A stretch of 64,000 bases of DNA, from contig JADJON010000001.1 of NCBI GenBank assembly GCA_016713765.1, positions 1,116,001 through 1,180,000 on the forward strand, read 5' to 3'. Positions 36,796 through 45,371 of the stretch are shown piece after piece. A model generated the notes under the pieces. The model had not been told where the DNA came from, searched no databases, and saw only the letters and a program-made list of their open reading frames with translations. Positions within the stretch are counted from its first letter, which is position 1; each line of letters begins with the position of its first letter. Source of the DNA: Bacteroidota bacterium (lineage in GTDB: Bacteria > Bacteroidota > Bacteroidia > AKYH767-A > 2013-40CM-41-45). The position numbers were made by a program, and so were the translations under genes.

Positions 36796-39323
36796 AGAAG
36801 CTGTTCGCGTTTGCCCTGGTCTGCTGCACGGTGTTCCTGTCGGAGGCATTGGCCCGCCCGGGTAAGTTTGTTTGGACACTGGGAGGACAGTGGGAATTCC
36901 GTCAGCAGGATTCTACCGAATGGTGGCCGGCAATTGTTCCCGGCACGGTACACCGCGACCTCTTGCGTGCAGGAAGAATTCCAGACCCTTATTTCGGTAC
37001 GAACGAGTCTCGTCTTGGCTGGATTGACAGCGTTGCCTGGATTTACCGATGCCGCTTTGATGCAAGCGCCGAGTTGTTGTCGCGCAGAAATATCGAGTTG
37101 GTACTTGACGGCTTGGATACGTATGCGACTGTCAGCCTGAACGGAGTCGAATTGCTTACTGCCGACAATATGTTCCGGCAGTGGAGCGTCGCCGTAAAGT
37201 CAGTACTCCGGGAGAAGAAGAATGAACTGTTGATCAGATTCAAGCCGGCTATACTGGTCGCGCGTCAGCAGGCGGAGAAAACAGACATCGTCATTCCTGG
37301 GGAAGACCGAATTTATGCGCGTAAAGCCGCTTATCATTTCGGTTGGGATTGGGGAGCCCGTTTCATTGGATGCGGCGTCTATAGTCCGGTTCACCTCGAT
37401 GCTTGGGATGATTTTCAGTTTGAAGCCACCAGGTTCACGATCGAACGTCTAGATTCCGCTGTGGCCGTTGTGAATTTTACCACGGAGGTACAAGTCGCGG
37501 TTCCGGGACGGTATCACCTTCGTGTTGCCGGAGGGAAAGGGTCCGAAAGCGTTTATGAAGTGTGGAGTGATCTGAATGCAGGGAAGCAACAACTTTCCGT
37601 AAGTGGAAGGATCGAGCAGCCCAGGCTCTGGTGGCCCAACCGAAGTGGCGGCCATCCGTTGTATCCTTTTCGTATTACCGTGTCCGACAGCAGAGGCGAT
37701 GCGGTCGAAGATTCCCTCCTGGTCGGTTTACGCTCGATCCGCCTTCAGCAGGACGTGGATAGTGTCGGTAGTGCGTTCACCGTGGTCGTGAACGATCGTC
37801 CATTGTTCATGAAAGGTGCCAACATCATCCCTCCGGATCATTTCAGTACCATGTCGGATGATTCATCCTGGGTGGCTTTGGTGAGACTGGCGAATGAAAC
37901 GGGTATGAATATGCTACGCGTTTGGGGTGGAGGGATCTATCCGCCGAATGCGTTTTACAATGCTTGTGATAGCCTTGGAATTCTGGTATGGCAGGATTTC
38001 ATGTTCGCCTGCTCCATGGTCCCGTTGGATGATGAGTTTAGGAAAAATGTCGAGCAGGAAGCGATCGGGCAAGTACGTCGTCTTCGGAATCATCCGAGTC
38101 TTGCCTTGTGGTGTGGCAACAATGAATCGGACGAAGGTTGGAACAACTGGGGCTGGCAGCGTCAATACGGATACACACCGGAAGACTCGATGCGAGTCAA
38201 GGCGGCCTATGATTGTCTGTTTCATGATGTGCTTCCCGGTGTGGTCAAATCAAATGACGATCGTCCCTATCACCCCTCTTCCCCGGCAACGGGTTGGGGA
38301 CGTAGTGCGGCTTATCGGGTAGGGGACGTGCATTATTGGGGCGTATGGTGGGGACATGCTCCGTTCGCTACCTATGAAGATCATTATGGCCGGTTCGTCA
38401 GTGAGTATGGTTTTCAAGGGCTTCCCTGCATGGCGACCATTCGTGAGTTCGCAGGTTCGGAAGTGTTGGATGCATCCAAAGGCGCGCTGGCGGCACATCA
38501 GAAGCATCCTACCGGCTATCAGACGATCACCGAATACATGAAAGCGCGGTACCGCGACCCAAAGGACATTCAATCGTATGCGCATGTATCTCAATTGTTG
38601 CAAGCGGATGCTCTTGTCACGGCGATTGATGCACATCGAGGCGCCATGCCGCTTTGTATGGGGTCGTTGTACTGGCAACTGAACGATACCTGGCCGGTGG
38701 TTTCCTGGAGTACGGTGGATCATACCGGCCGCAAGAAGGCGGCGCACTGGGCGGTCACCGAAGCGTTCAGTACCGTTCGACTCTTACCACGGGTGGATGG
38801 GCAGCGACTGGAAGTGCGGGTCGTGAATGATTCAGCGACCGATCTCCTGCTGCGGATGGAGCTCACGCTGATCGATTTCCATGGGAATATCCGTTGGAGC
38901 GAAGTGGCCGCTGCCGATGCAAAGTCGTCCGCTGTCAGTCGGGTGTATTCCTCCAATCTCGCGCCCGTACTGCGATTCATGGATACCTGCGATGCCATGT
39001 TGAGGATCCGCTTGGTGTCACACGATGAGGTCATCAGCCAGCGTGACGTTTTCTTTACTTCACCCAGGAATTTGAAATTATACCGGCCGGCCATGTCGAT
39101 CAAGGTCATACCCGGGCCGGTAGGAGCGCAATACATTGAGCTTCGCTCCAGTGTTCTTGCGCTGGGTGTCGAACTCAGTGTGGACGGGGATCCTTCCTGG
39201 TTTGAGGAAAACTATTTTACCTTGTTGCCAAAGGAGAATTATCGCATTCGAATAGTGGAAAGACCGGGGAAGACATTCGACAGCACACGTCTACGCTTTC
39301 GATCCCTGGTCGATACGTATTAA
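36792..39323 (+). CDS. GH2 beta-mannosidase
   Basis: Retaining exo-beta-mannosidase, suited to the Man-beta-1,4-GlcNAc bond of the N-glycan core. The 843-residue protein has a signal peptide (MKKLFAFALVCCTVFLSEALA) and an N-terminal sugar-binding domain with WWPAIVPGTVHRDLLRAG (mannosidase type rather than galactosidase). The central domain has GANIIPPDHF, and the barrel carries the acid/base E445 in WCGNNESDEGW and nucleophile E538 in VSEYGFQGLP. The Trp-rich W-C-G-N-N-E motif is typical of GH2 mannosidases. ATGA overlap with cutC. Periplasmic location is inferred from the signal and the lack of a T9SS tail. Confidence 0.93.
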   Translation: MKKLFAFALVCCTVFLSEALARPGKFVWTLGGQWEFRQQDSTEWWPAIVPGTVHRDLLRAGRIPDPYFGTNESRLGWIDSVAWIYRCRFDASAELLSRRNIELVLDGLDTYATVSLNGVELLTADNMFRQWSVAVKSVLREKKNELLIRFKPAILVARQQAEKTDIVIPGEDRIYARKAAYHFGWDWGARFIGCGVYSPVHLDAWDDFQFEATRFTIERLDSAVAVVNFTTEVQVAVPGRYHLRVAGGKGSESVYEVWSDLNAGKQQLSVSGRIEQPRLWWPNRSGGHPLYPFRITVSDSRGDAVEDSLLVGLRSIRLQQDVDSVGSAFTVVVNDRPLFMKGANIIPPDHFSTMSDDSSWVALVRLANETGMNMLRVWGGGIYPPNAFYNACDSLGILVWQDFMFACSMVPLDDEFRKNVEQEAIGQVRRLRNHPSLALWCGNNESDEGWNNWGWQRQYGYTPEDSMRVKAAYDCLFHDVLPGVVKSNDDRPYHPSSPATGWGRSAAYRVGDVHYWGVWWGHAPFATYEDHYGRFVSEYGFQGLPCMATIREFAGSEVLDASKGALAAHQKHPTGYQTITEYMKARYRDPKDIQSYAHVSQLLQADALVTAIDAHRGAMPLCMGSLYWQLNDTWPVVSWSTVDHTGRKKAAHWAVTEAFSTVRLLPRVDGQRLEVRVVNDSATDLLLRMELTLIDFHGNIRWSEVAAADAKSSAVSRVYSSNLAPVLRFMDTCDAMLRIRLVSHDEVISQRDVFFTSPRNLKLYRPAMSIKVIPGPVGAQYIELRSSVLALGVELSVDGDPSWFEENYFTLLPKENYRIRIVERPGKTFDSTRLRFRSLVDTY

Positions 39324-39329
39324 ACGAAC

Positions 39330-42257
39330 ATGAAGAAGATTCTTTTCAGCTTATTCGCCTGTCTCTCATTCCAGGCCAACGCCCAGGTCGACCTCGCCCG
39401 CCATGTTGATCCGTTCATCGGGACAGGGGGCCATGGTCATACCTATCCCGGTGCGACCCTGCCTTTCGGAATGGTGCAGTTAAGCCCCGATACGCGCGTT
39501 GATGGTTCCTGGGATGGTTGCGGCGGTTACCATCATTCGGATTCCATGATGTATGGATTTTCTCATACCCATTTGAGCGGGACCGGATGCTCGGATTATG
39601 GCGATATCCTGCTGCTGCCGTATGTCAACAAGTTAGATGGAACCCCGATCCAGCCCGTGCGATTTTCACACGCGGATGAATTGGCGGAACCGGGATACTA
39701 CAGCGTGGATCTTCCGACTGTAGGTGTCAAAACCGAATTTACCACCACCGTGCGAGTCGGGTTTCATCGTTATGCTTTCAATGGCGTTGGTGAACACCGG
39801 GTCCTGCTGGACCTGCGCCATCGTGATAAAGTCCTTGGTGCGGAAATGCGGATGGTCAGCGATAGACGAATTGAAGGCTATCGGCGCTCTTCCGCCTGGG
39901 CGAGGGATCAGGTCGTCTATTTCTCCATGGAGTTTTCTCGGCCATTCGAACTGATCAATCTCCCGGGCAACGAAACAGCTCCCGATAGTTTGCACTACAC
40001 ATTGCGCTTTAAAGAAGACAAATCAAACGAACTCCTGGTGAAGGTCGCCCTTTCTTCCGTGAGCGAAGCCAACGCCCGAATGAACCTTGAGCGCGAGTTG
40101 CCGGGCTGGGATTTCGTCGCGACGAAAAGCGCGGCACGCGCTGCCTGGAACCGGGAGTTGGGTAAGATCGAAGCAAAGGGAGGAAGTGAAAAGCAACTCC
40201 GGATTTTCTACACGGCCCTCTACCATACCATGATCGTCCCCAACGTCTATTCCGATGTAGATGGTCGCTATCGTGGTCGTGATGGTCAGGTGCATGCCAT
40301 TGATGGGCCGGAACAATACACGGTTTTCTCGTTGTGGGACACTTACCGGGCATGGCATCCCTTGATGACGATTATCGACCGGAAGCGAACTACGGCTTAT
40401 GTGAACACGTTTCTCCGGCAGTACAGGGAAGGCGGATTATTACCCGTCTGGGAGTTGTCCGCGAATGAGACCGAATGCATGATCGGTTATCACGCGGTGC
40501 CGGTGATTGCCGATGCCGACGCGAAGGGTATCGGCGGTTTTGACCGCATGCAGGCCCTGATGGCCATGCGTAAAAGCGCTGAAGCCAAAGAACGCTACGG
40601 CCTCGGGGCTTACATGAAACATGCGATGCTCTCCCTGGACGATGAGCATGAGTCGGTTTCCAAGACGCTGGAGTATGCATATGATGATTGGTGCATTGCC
40701 ACCATGGCGCAACGGCTTGGTCAGGGGCCGTTGGCGCAGCAGTATTTCGAACGATCGCAATCCTGGAAGAACCTGCTGAACCCGGTCACCGGTTTTATGC
40801 AACCCCGGGTTAACGGTGGGTGGTTGTCTCCCTTCGATCCGTATGAAGTCAACAATAATTTTACCGAGGCGAACTCCTGGCAATATTCGTTTTATGTTCC
40901 GCAGGATATTCCCGGGTTGATGCGGATACACGGAGGAATGGAGCGATTCGCAGGACGACTGGATGCGCTGTTCGCTGCTGATAACCGGACCCGGGGTCGG
41001 GAACAGGCCGATATCACCGGACTGATCGGACAATATGCACACGGGAACGAGCCGAGTCATCACATGGCTTACCTCTACAATTATTGCGGTCAACCCTGGA
41101 AGACACAGCGATTGGTGCGCAAGATCATGGATGAGTTCTATCAGGCTTCCCCCGATGGATTGATCGGCAATGAGGATTGTGGCCAAATGTCGGCCTGGCT
41201 GGTGTTCAGCGCGATGGGATTTTATCCCGTGACACCCGGAGCTCCCTACTATGCGATCGGTACGCCCTGGTTTCAGGAGGTGACGATCCATCTCGAGGAT
41301 GGTAAGTCGTTTGTTGTTCGTGCCGACGAGCCTTCGGCGAGCCGCTGTTATATTCAGTCTCTCGAGGTGAACGGTCAGGTGCGAAACACGGCCTTTCTTT
41401 CGCACGAAGAACTGTCCAAAGGCGGTTCCATGAGTTTTACCCTGAGTGACCGCCCGGCATCGAATTGGGGAACTGGAACGTGGTCGCACCCTGAAGTCGC
41501 AGTGGATTCATCGATCGTCATTAATCCGGTGATCCATACGAATGGAAAGTTGCTGCGCGATTCCATGACGATCAGTATCAGTGCCGCAGCCGGTGATACG
41601 ATCCTCTACTCAGTGGATGGGGTCGACCTTGAAAAGAAGTGGTCGGGTCCCGGACCCACACGCTCGGGCTTGCGTACTTACACGGGCCCCTTCACCGTGA
41701 AAGAAGCGACCACGGTACAGTCAATGGCCGTTCGTGGAAACCGTTTCAGCCGTGTCGTACGCGCCGAGGTCCAGCCGTATCCGCATCCGGACTGGAAGGT
41801 GGCTGTTGCTACCGAAGTCAACCCGCAGTATACGGCAGGAGGTCCGGAAGGAATTATCGATGGGATCAGGGGGACGACCAACTGGCGAAAAGGGGATTGG
41901 CAAGGTTATCAGGGCGCCGACTTTGAAGCCGTGATTGATTTCGGTAAGCCCATGCCGGTGCGTGAACTCGGCGGCGGCTTCCTGCAGGATATGCGCTCCT
42001 GGATCCTGATGCCCAAGTCGGTCGAATTCCAGTTATCGGACGATGGCAAGACTTATAAGACCGTATTGACCGTTACAAATTCGCTTTCCGATCGACTGGA
42101 GGAGAATGTCCTGCATGATTTCGAAGGACATATTCCCGTCACTGTTGCCCGTTACTTGAAAGTGAAAGCGGTGAATTATGGACGATTGCCCATCTGGCAT
42201 CCGGGCGCAGGTTATCCTGCGTTCATCTTCGTTGATGAAGTGTGGGCGAATCCCTGA
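39330..42257 (+). CDS. GH92 alpha-mannosidase with chitobiase-C and F5/8-type C-terminal domains
   Basis: Calcium-dependent exo-alpha-mannosidase, typically alpha-1,2 or other mannose linkages of high-mannose N-glycans. The 975-residue protein has a signal peptide (MKKILFSLFACLSFQANAQ), then the GH92 N-terminal domain (HVDPFIGTGGHGHTYPGA, GYHHSDSMMYGFSHTHLSG) and the barrel with FSLWDTYRAWHPL, YREGGLLPVWELSANET, GNEPSHHMAYLYNY and NEDCGQMSAW, the region with the catalytic residues. A chitobiase-C-like segment (about 755-800) and an F5/8 type C-like domain (about 815-975) follow, similar to the tail of the GH20 enzyme. It is 6 bases after the beta-mannosidase and ends the operon. No clear terminator follows. 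Confidence 0.94.
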   Translation: MKKILFSLFACLSFQANAQVDLARHVDPFIGTGGHGHTYPGATLPFGMVQLSPDTRVDGSWDGCGGYHHSDSMMYGFSHTHLSGTGCSDYGDILLLPYVNKLDGTPIQPVRFSHADELAEPGYYSVDLPTVGVKTEFTTTVRVGFHRYAFNGVGEHRVLLDLRHRDKVLGAEMRMVSDRRIEGYRRSSAWARDQVVYFSMEFSRPFELINLPGNETAPDSLHYTLRFKEDKSNELLVKVALSSVSEANARMNLERELPGWDFVATKSAARAAWNRELGKIEAKGGSEKQLRIFYTALYHTMIVPNVYSDVDGRYRGRDGQVHAIDGPEQYTVFSLWDTYRAWHPLMTIIDRKRTTAYVNTFLRQYREGGLLPVWELSANETECMIGYHAVPVIADADAKGIGGFDRMQALMAMRKSAEAKERYGLGAYMKHAMLSLDDEHESVSKTLEYAYDDWCIATMAQRLGQGPLAQQYFERSQSWKNLLNPVTGFMQPRVNGGWLSPFDPYEVNNNFTEANSWQYSFYVPQDIPGLMRIHGGMERFAGRLDALFAADNRTRGREQADITGLIGQYAHGNEPSHHMAYLYNYCGQPWKTQRLVRKIMDEFYQASPDGLIGNEDCGQMSAWLVFSAMGFYPVTPGAPYYAIGTPWFQEVTIHLEDGKSFVVRADEPSASRCYIQSLEVNGQVRNTAFLSHEELSKGGSMSFTLSDRPASNWGTGTWSHPEVAVDSSIVINPVIHTNGKLLRDSMTISISAAAGDTILYSVDGVDLEKKWSGPGPTRSGLRTYTGPFTVKEATTVQSMAVRGNRFSRVVRAEVQPYPHPDWKVAVATEVNPQYTAGGPEGIIDGIRGTTNWRKGDWQGYQGADFEAVIDFGKPMPVRELGGGFLQDMRSWILMPKSVEFQLSDDGKTYKTVLTVTNSLSDRLEENVLHDFEGHIPVTVARYLKVKAVNYGRLPIWHPGAGYPAFIFVDEVWANP

Positions 42258-42300
42258 CGCAACCAACAGTTTCCCGGTTCATAACTCCGGCAACGCGAGA

Positions 42301-42330
42301 TTGATACAGCCCAAAGCTATTTTACTTTTG
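42301..42330 (+). promoter_or_regulatory. Promoter of the lipoprotein-YqaE gene
   Basis: TTG at 42301-42303, a 19-base gap, then TACTTTTG at 42323-42330, an exact -7 element. The start near 42334 gives a 13-base leader. This is among the best promoter matches in the window. Confidence 0.7.
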
Positions 42331-42346
42331 TTCAAAATCACGCACG

Positions 42347-42940
42347 ATGAAACGTATTCTATTCCTTGCAGTGGCCGTTGTTTCGCTGCTTACCGCCTGC
42401 AGTCCTGATCTGCACCTCGACATTTCAAAACGCCGCTATCGTAAGGGCTTTCACGTTGATGCCGGCATCGGGCACCGTCAAAGCGTTACGGCTGAACGTC
42501 AGGTTGAACAAACGGCAAAGATGCCGGTGATCGTCTCTGCCTTACCGCAAGCGCAAAATGAGCCGCTCGTCGAGCAACACTATTCTGTTCCTGTTGTTGA
42601 AGCACAGCCTCCGGTAGTCGCCTCGAACGAAACCGTGACGCAGGTGAAGCATACCCGTTCAACCCCGGCAGCGGTTGATGCAACCTCAACTTTGTTTGCG
42701 AAAGAACAGTCGGTGCAATCCGCTTCCAAATTTCAGCAAGTGAAGCAGGCGGCTAAACGCTTTTTCCATCCGCAGGAAGATGTGCCGTTCTGGCTGCTCA
42801 TCGTATTGTGCATTCTCCTTCCTCCGCTTGCGGTTTTCCTCAAGTTCGGAATCGGAACAGAGTTTTGGATCAGTCTTATCCTAACCCTGATCTTCTGGCT
42901 GCCCGGCGTGATCTACGCGCTGATTGTCGTTACGCGTTGA
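42347..42940 (+). CDS. Lipoprotein with C-terminal Pmp3/YqaE membrane domain
   Basis: A 197-residue protein with a lipoprotein signal (lipobox LTA-C18), a basic segment (LDISKRRYRKGFHVDAG), and a disordered middle rich in V, A, Q and P. The last about 60 residues hold two adjacent hydrophobic helices (WLLIVLCILLPPLAVFLKFG and WISLILTLIFWLPGVIYAL). That hairpin, with its LPP turn, is the Pmp3/YqaE (UPF0057) stress-peptide fold, normally a free protein of about 50 residues. Here it is joined to a lipidated N terminus, so one chain may be anchored twice. Function unknown. The gene stands alone between a consensus promoter and a strong terminator. Confidence 0.82.
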   Translation: MKRILFLAVAVVSLLTACSPDLHLDISKRRYRKGFHVDAGIGHRQSVTAERQVEQTAKMPVIVSALPQAQNEPLVEQHYSVPVVEAQPPVVASNETVTQVKHTRSTPAAVDATSTLFAKEQSVQSASKFQQVKQAAKRFFHPQEDVPFWLLIVLCILLPPLAVFLKFGIGTEFWISLILTLIFWLPGVIYALIVVTR

Positions 42941-42959
42941 TGACCCCTGGTGCCATACG

Positions 42960-42999
42960 AAAGCGGCCCTGCTATACAGATAGCAGGGCCGCTTTTGTT
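42960..42999. terminator. Bidirectional intrinsic terminator
   Basis: A perfect 15-base stem, AAGCGGCCCTGCTAT (42961-42975), pairs with its complement (42980-42994) around the loop ACAG, with T-rich sequence after it and A-rich before. It serves both the YqaE-type gene and the convergent gene ending at 43010. Confidence 0.88.
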
Positions 43000-43009
43000 A
43001 TTGTGAAAA

Positions 43010-43732
43010 TCAATAGTTGCGGTATTGACTGTTCCAGCTCATGCTGGAGAAAGATTTGTCGAACGAGATGCCTGCCCAGAGACCAATTCCAGTGAAGCCG
43101 ATGAATAGGTGGAGTCCAAACCAGATGCGCAGGTAGATCTCGCTTTGGAGGGTAAACACGTGCATCACCGCGGAGGGAATCAGAAATGATATCAGGAAGC
43201 TGATGGAAAGGATCGTCAGCAGGAAGGTCTTGAGGTTTTGTAATGGCCAGAGCAGGAATCGTTTGTACCAGGCCAGGTCTTCTCCCCACTGATGCAGAAG
43301 ATAGTATCGACCGTCCGCCAGTTCGGCAAAGAGCAAGGGGTCTTTGTTGATGTTCTCCAGTTTAAAAGCATGATCCGGCGCCGCGATGCGGAAGCGTTCG
43401 ATCCGGATGTTGTATCGTTCTTCGAAGGCGCGGATCTTTAATACGGCATCGTATGGAAACTCGGACCGGAAGAAACGCGTGTCCAGAAACCGCAGCCGGA
43501 AGCGAATGCAGGTCTGCCGGATCTGGTCAAGTGTGAATACATGCGCCAGATCCGCCGCGTCAAGCGCCAGCTGCGGTTCCGTCGGCCGTCCTCGACCGGC
43601 CAAGCGATCCAGTACTTCCTGATCACGGCGTGTTCCTGCGTCGAACAGATCATGTACATCATTCATGATCCGCTGCTGGCGCATCCGTTCACGGATCAGT
43701 TCATCTTGTAAGTTGACGGGGGAAAAGATCAT
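43010..43732 (-). CDS. Conserved hypothetical protein with two C-terminal membrane helices
   Basis: A 240-residue protein I do not recognise. The first about 150 residues are soluble and charged, with a helical region (ELIRERMRQQRIMNDVHDLF), IRQTCIRFRLRFLDTRFFRS and an aromatic patch (GRYYLLHQWGEDLAWYKR). Two hydrophobic segments follow (FLLTILSISFLISFLIPSAV and IWFGLHLFIGFTGIGLWAGI), then a short serine-rich end. There is no signal peptide. The topology suggests a cytoplasmic domain anchored in the inner membrane. A TATCTTTA box at 43757-43750 is a possible -7 element. Neighbours give no clue to function. Confidence 0.72.
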   Translation of the reverse strand: MIFSPVNLQDELIRERMRQQRIMNDVHDLFDAGTRRDQEVLDRLAGRGRPTEPQLALDAADLAHVFTLDQIRQTCIRFRLRFLDTRFFRSEFPYDAVLKIRAFEERYNIRIERFRIAAPDHAFKLENINKDPLLFAELADGRYYLLHQWGEDLAWYKRFLLWPLQNLKTFLLTILSISFLISFLIPSAVMHVFTLQSEIYLRIWFGLHLFIGFTGIGLWAGISFDKSFSSMSWNSQYRNY

Positions 43733-43749
43733 ACGCAGCTTATAACACT

Positions 43750-43757
43750 TAAAGATA
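43750..43757 (-). promoter_or_regulatory. Possible -7 element for the gene at 43732
   Basis: TATCTTTA on the minus strand, one base off TAnnTTTG, would give a leader of about 14 bases. No -33 box is visible. Confidence 0.3.
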
Positions 43758-43884
43758 GCAGGTGGTTCAGGCTGAAAGGCTATTACTATTCCGTGAAATA
43801 ACTGCGTATTTTTAAGGACTTCTATGGATGAGCCTTCATGTTTGACATGGAATCGCTCGCTTTCTTCGGTAATAAAATCTGATC

Positions 43885-45363
43885 ATGCGGTTGATTCTCA
43901 GTTTCCTGCTCCTGCTGTCAGCGCTGGCGCTGTTTGCGCAGCCTTGTAAAGAGGTCGTTGGGTATTACCCTGCCTGGCAGTGGTACGATCGGGCTAAACT
44001 GGTGAAGCCTGCCGGTATCCGATACGACCGTTATACGATCATCAACTACGCGTTCTTTCAGCCTATGCCGGATGGTTCCATTACCGGCACAGATGCCTGG
44101 GCCGATGAGAACTTGCTGCTGGGTGAGCCCGACTGGGCGAATGGTGGTTACCTGCCGAATACCTCGATCGTCGATCTGGCACATAGCGCGGGGGTGAAAG
44201 TCGTGATCTCTGTCGGCGGCTGGACGCTTTCGAATGACTTTCCTGCCATCGCTGCGGATCCCGTCAAACGGACGAACTTCGCCCACCACTGTGCACAGCT
44301 GATCCGGCAGTACAACCTTGATGGTGTCGATCTCGACTGGGAATACCCCGGTTTCCCGGATCACAACGGCACTCCGGCCGATCGTGCCAATTTTACCTTG
44401 CTGCTTTCGGAGGTCCGTGACTCGATCGATGCAACCGGAAACACCCTCGGCCGGAACATGTTGCTGACCGCTGCCGTCGGCGCTGGGGCTGACCGGATGG
44501 ACGATGTCGACTGGCCCGCGGTCACGTCTTTGCTCGATATCATCAACCTGATGTCGTACGATTTCTTCGGTGCCTGGGATGCTACCACGAATCACAATGC
44601 ACCCCTCTATGCGCCCAACGTAGGCGATGTCACGTTCAACTGCGACAGTGCCATCACCCGCCTGATCCAGGTGTATGGAGTCGATCCCGGAAGGATCACG
44701 CTGGGTGTTCCATTTTACGGACGTTCCGCCGTCACCACGGGTGCGCCGGGATTGTTCGTTCCTTCCACGCAAACCGCTGATAACATCACGTTCTTTACCG
44801 ATGACGGGTCGCCGCTGTATTACAACATTCTCCTGAACCTTTCTTCCTTCGATACCTGGTGGGACAATCAGGCCCAGGTGCCCTATCTGACCGGCCGGAA
44901 CGGATTGAACACCTTCGTCTCCTACGACGACGAACAATCCATCGCGCGGAAGGCGCAGTACATCAACGACCATAACCTTCGGGGCGCCATCATCTGGGAG
45001 ATCACCGGCGACTATTTGGAAACAAGTCCGGGTTCCGGAATCATCGCAGCGACTCCCCTGGCCGATACACTCAATGCCGTGCTCTGCAGTAGTACCGGCT
45101 TATCAGGCGTTTCTGGTGTGGATGAATGGCAACTCTATCCTTCACCGGCGATTGATCGGGTGCATGTCCGGGGAGCAGCACAGGATCAGATTATCAGCGC
45201 AAGCATGCTGACGGCTTACGGACAGTTCGTTGATGTTATGGTGCGTGAACGCAAAGAAGAAATAGTATTCGATGTTCGTTCCTTACCTGCCGGCCTGTAT
45301 CTCGTTGAGCTTAGGTGTAAGGATGGAGCAAGGCGCGTACTTCGATTTCCGGTCGCGCGTTAA
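43885..45363 (+). CDS. Secreted GH18 chitinase with T9SS sorting domain
   Basis: An endo-acting glycosidase using substrate-assisted catalysis. The 492-residue protein has a signal peptide (MRLILSFLLLLSALALFAQ) and a GH18 barrel starting VVGYYPAWQWYDRAK. It has the SVGGW motif, the catalytic DGVDLDWEYP (D146, D149, D151, acid E153) and the LMSYDFFGAWD and GVPFYGRS segments. From about residue 415 a Por-secretion-type sorting domain follows (WQLYPSPAIDRVHVRG to LPAGLYLVELRCKDGARRVL), directing export by the T9SS. The chitinase-type ends around the active site favour chitin, but GH18 also includes endo-beta-N-acetylglucosaminidases acting on N-glycans. Confidence 0.92.
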   Translation: MRLILSFLLLLSALALFAQPCKEVVGYYPAWQWYDRAKLVKPAGIRYDRYTIINYAFFQPMPDGSITGTDAWADENLLLGEPDWANGGYLPNTSIVDLAHSAGVKVVISVGGWTLSNDFPAIAADPVKRTNFAHHCAQLIRQYNLDGVDLDWEYPGFPDHNGTPADRANFTLLLSEVRDSIDATGNTLGRNMLLTAAVGAGADRMDDVDWPAVTSLLDIINLMSYDFFGAWDATTNHNAPLYAPNVGDVTFNCDSAITRLIQVYGVDPGRITLGVPFYGRSAVTTGAPGLFVPSTQTADNITFFTDDGSPLYYNILLNLSSFDTWWDNQAQVPYLTGRNGLNTFVSYDDEQSIARKAQYINDHNLRGAIIWEITGDYLETSPGSGIIAATPLADTLNAVLCSSTGLSGVSGVDEWQLYPSPAIDRVHVRGAAQDQIISASMLTAYGQFVDVMVRERKEEIVFDVRSLPAGLYLVELRCKDGARRVLRFPVAR

Positions 45364-45371
45364 CGACAGCA

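Noticed and set aside
31849..42257. A classical polysaccharide utilisation locus
   Set aside because: No SusC, SusD, hybrid two-component or ECF regulator gene is present in or beside the operon.
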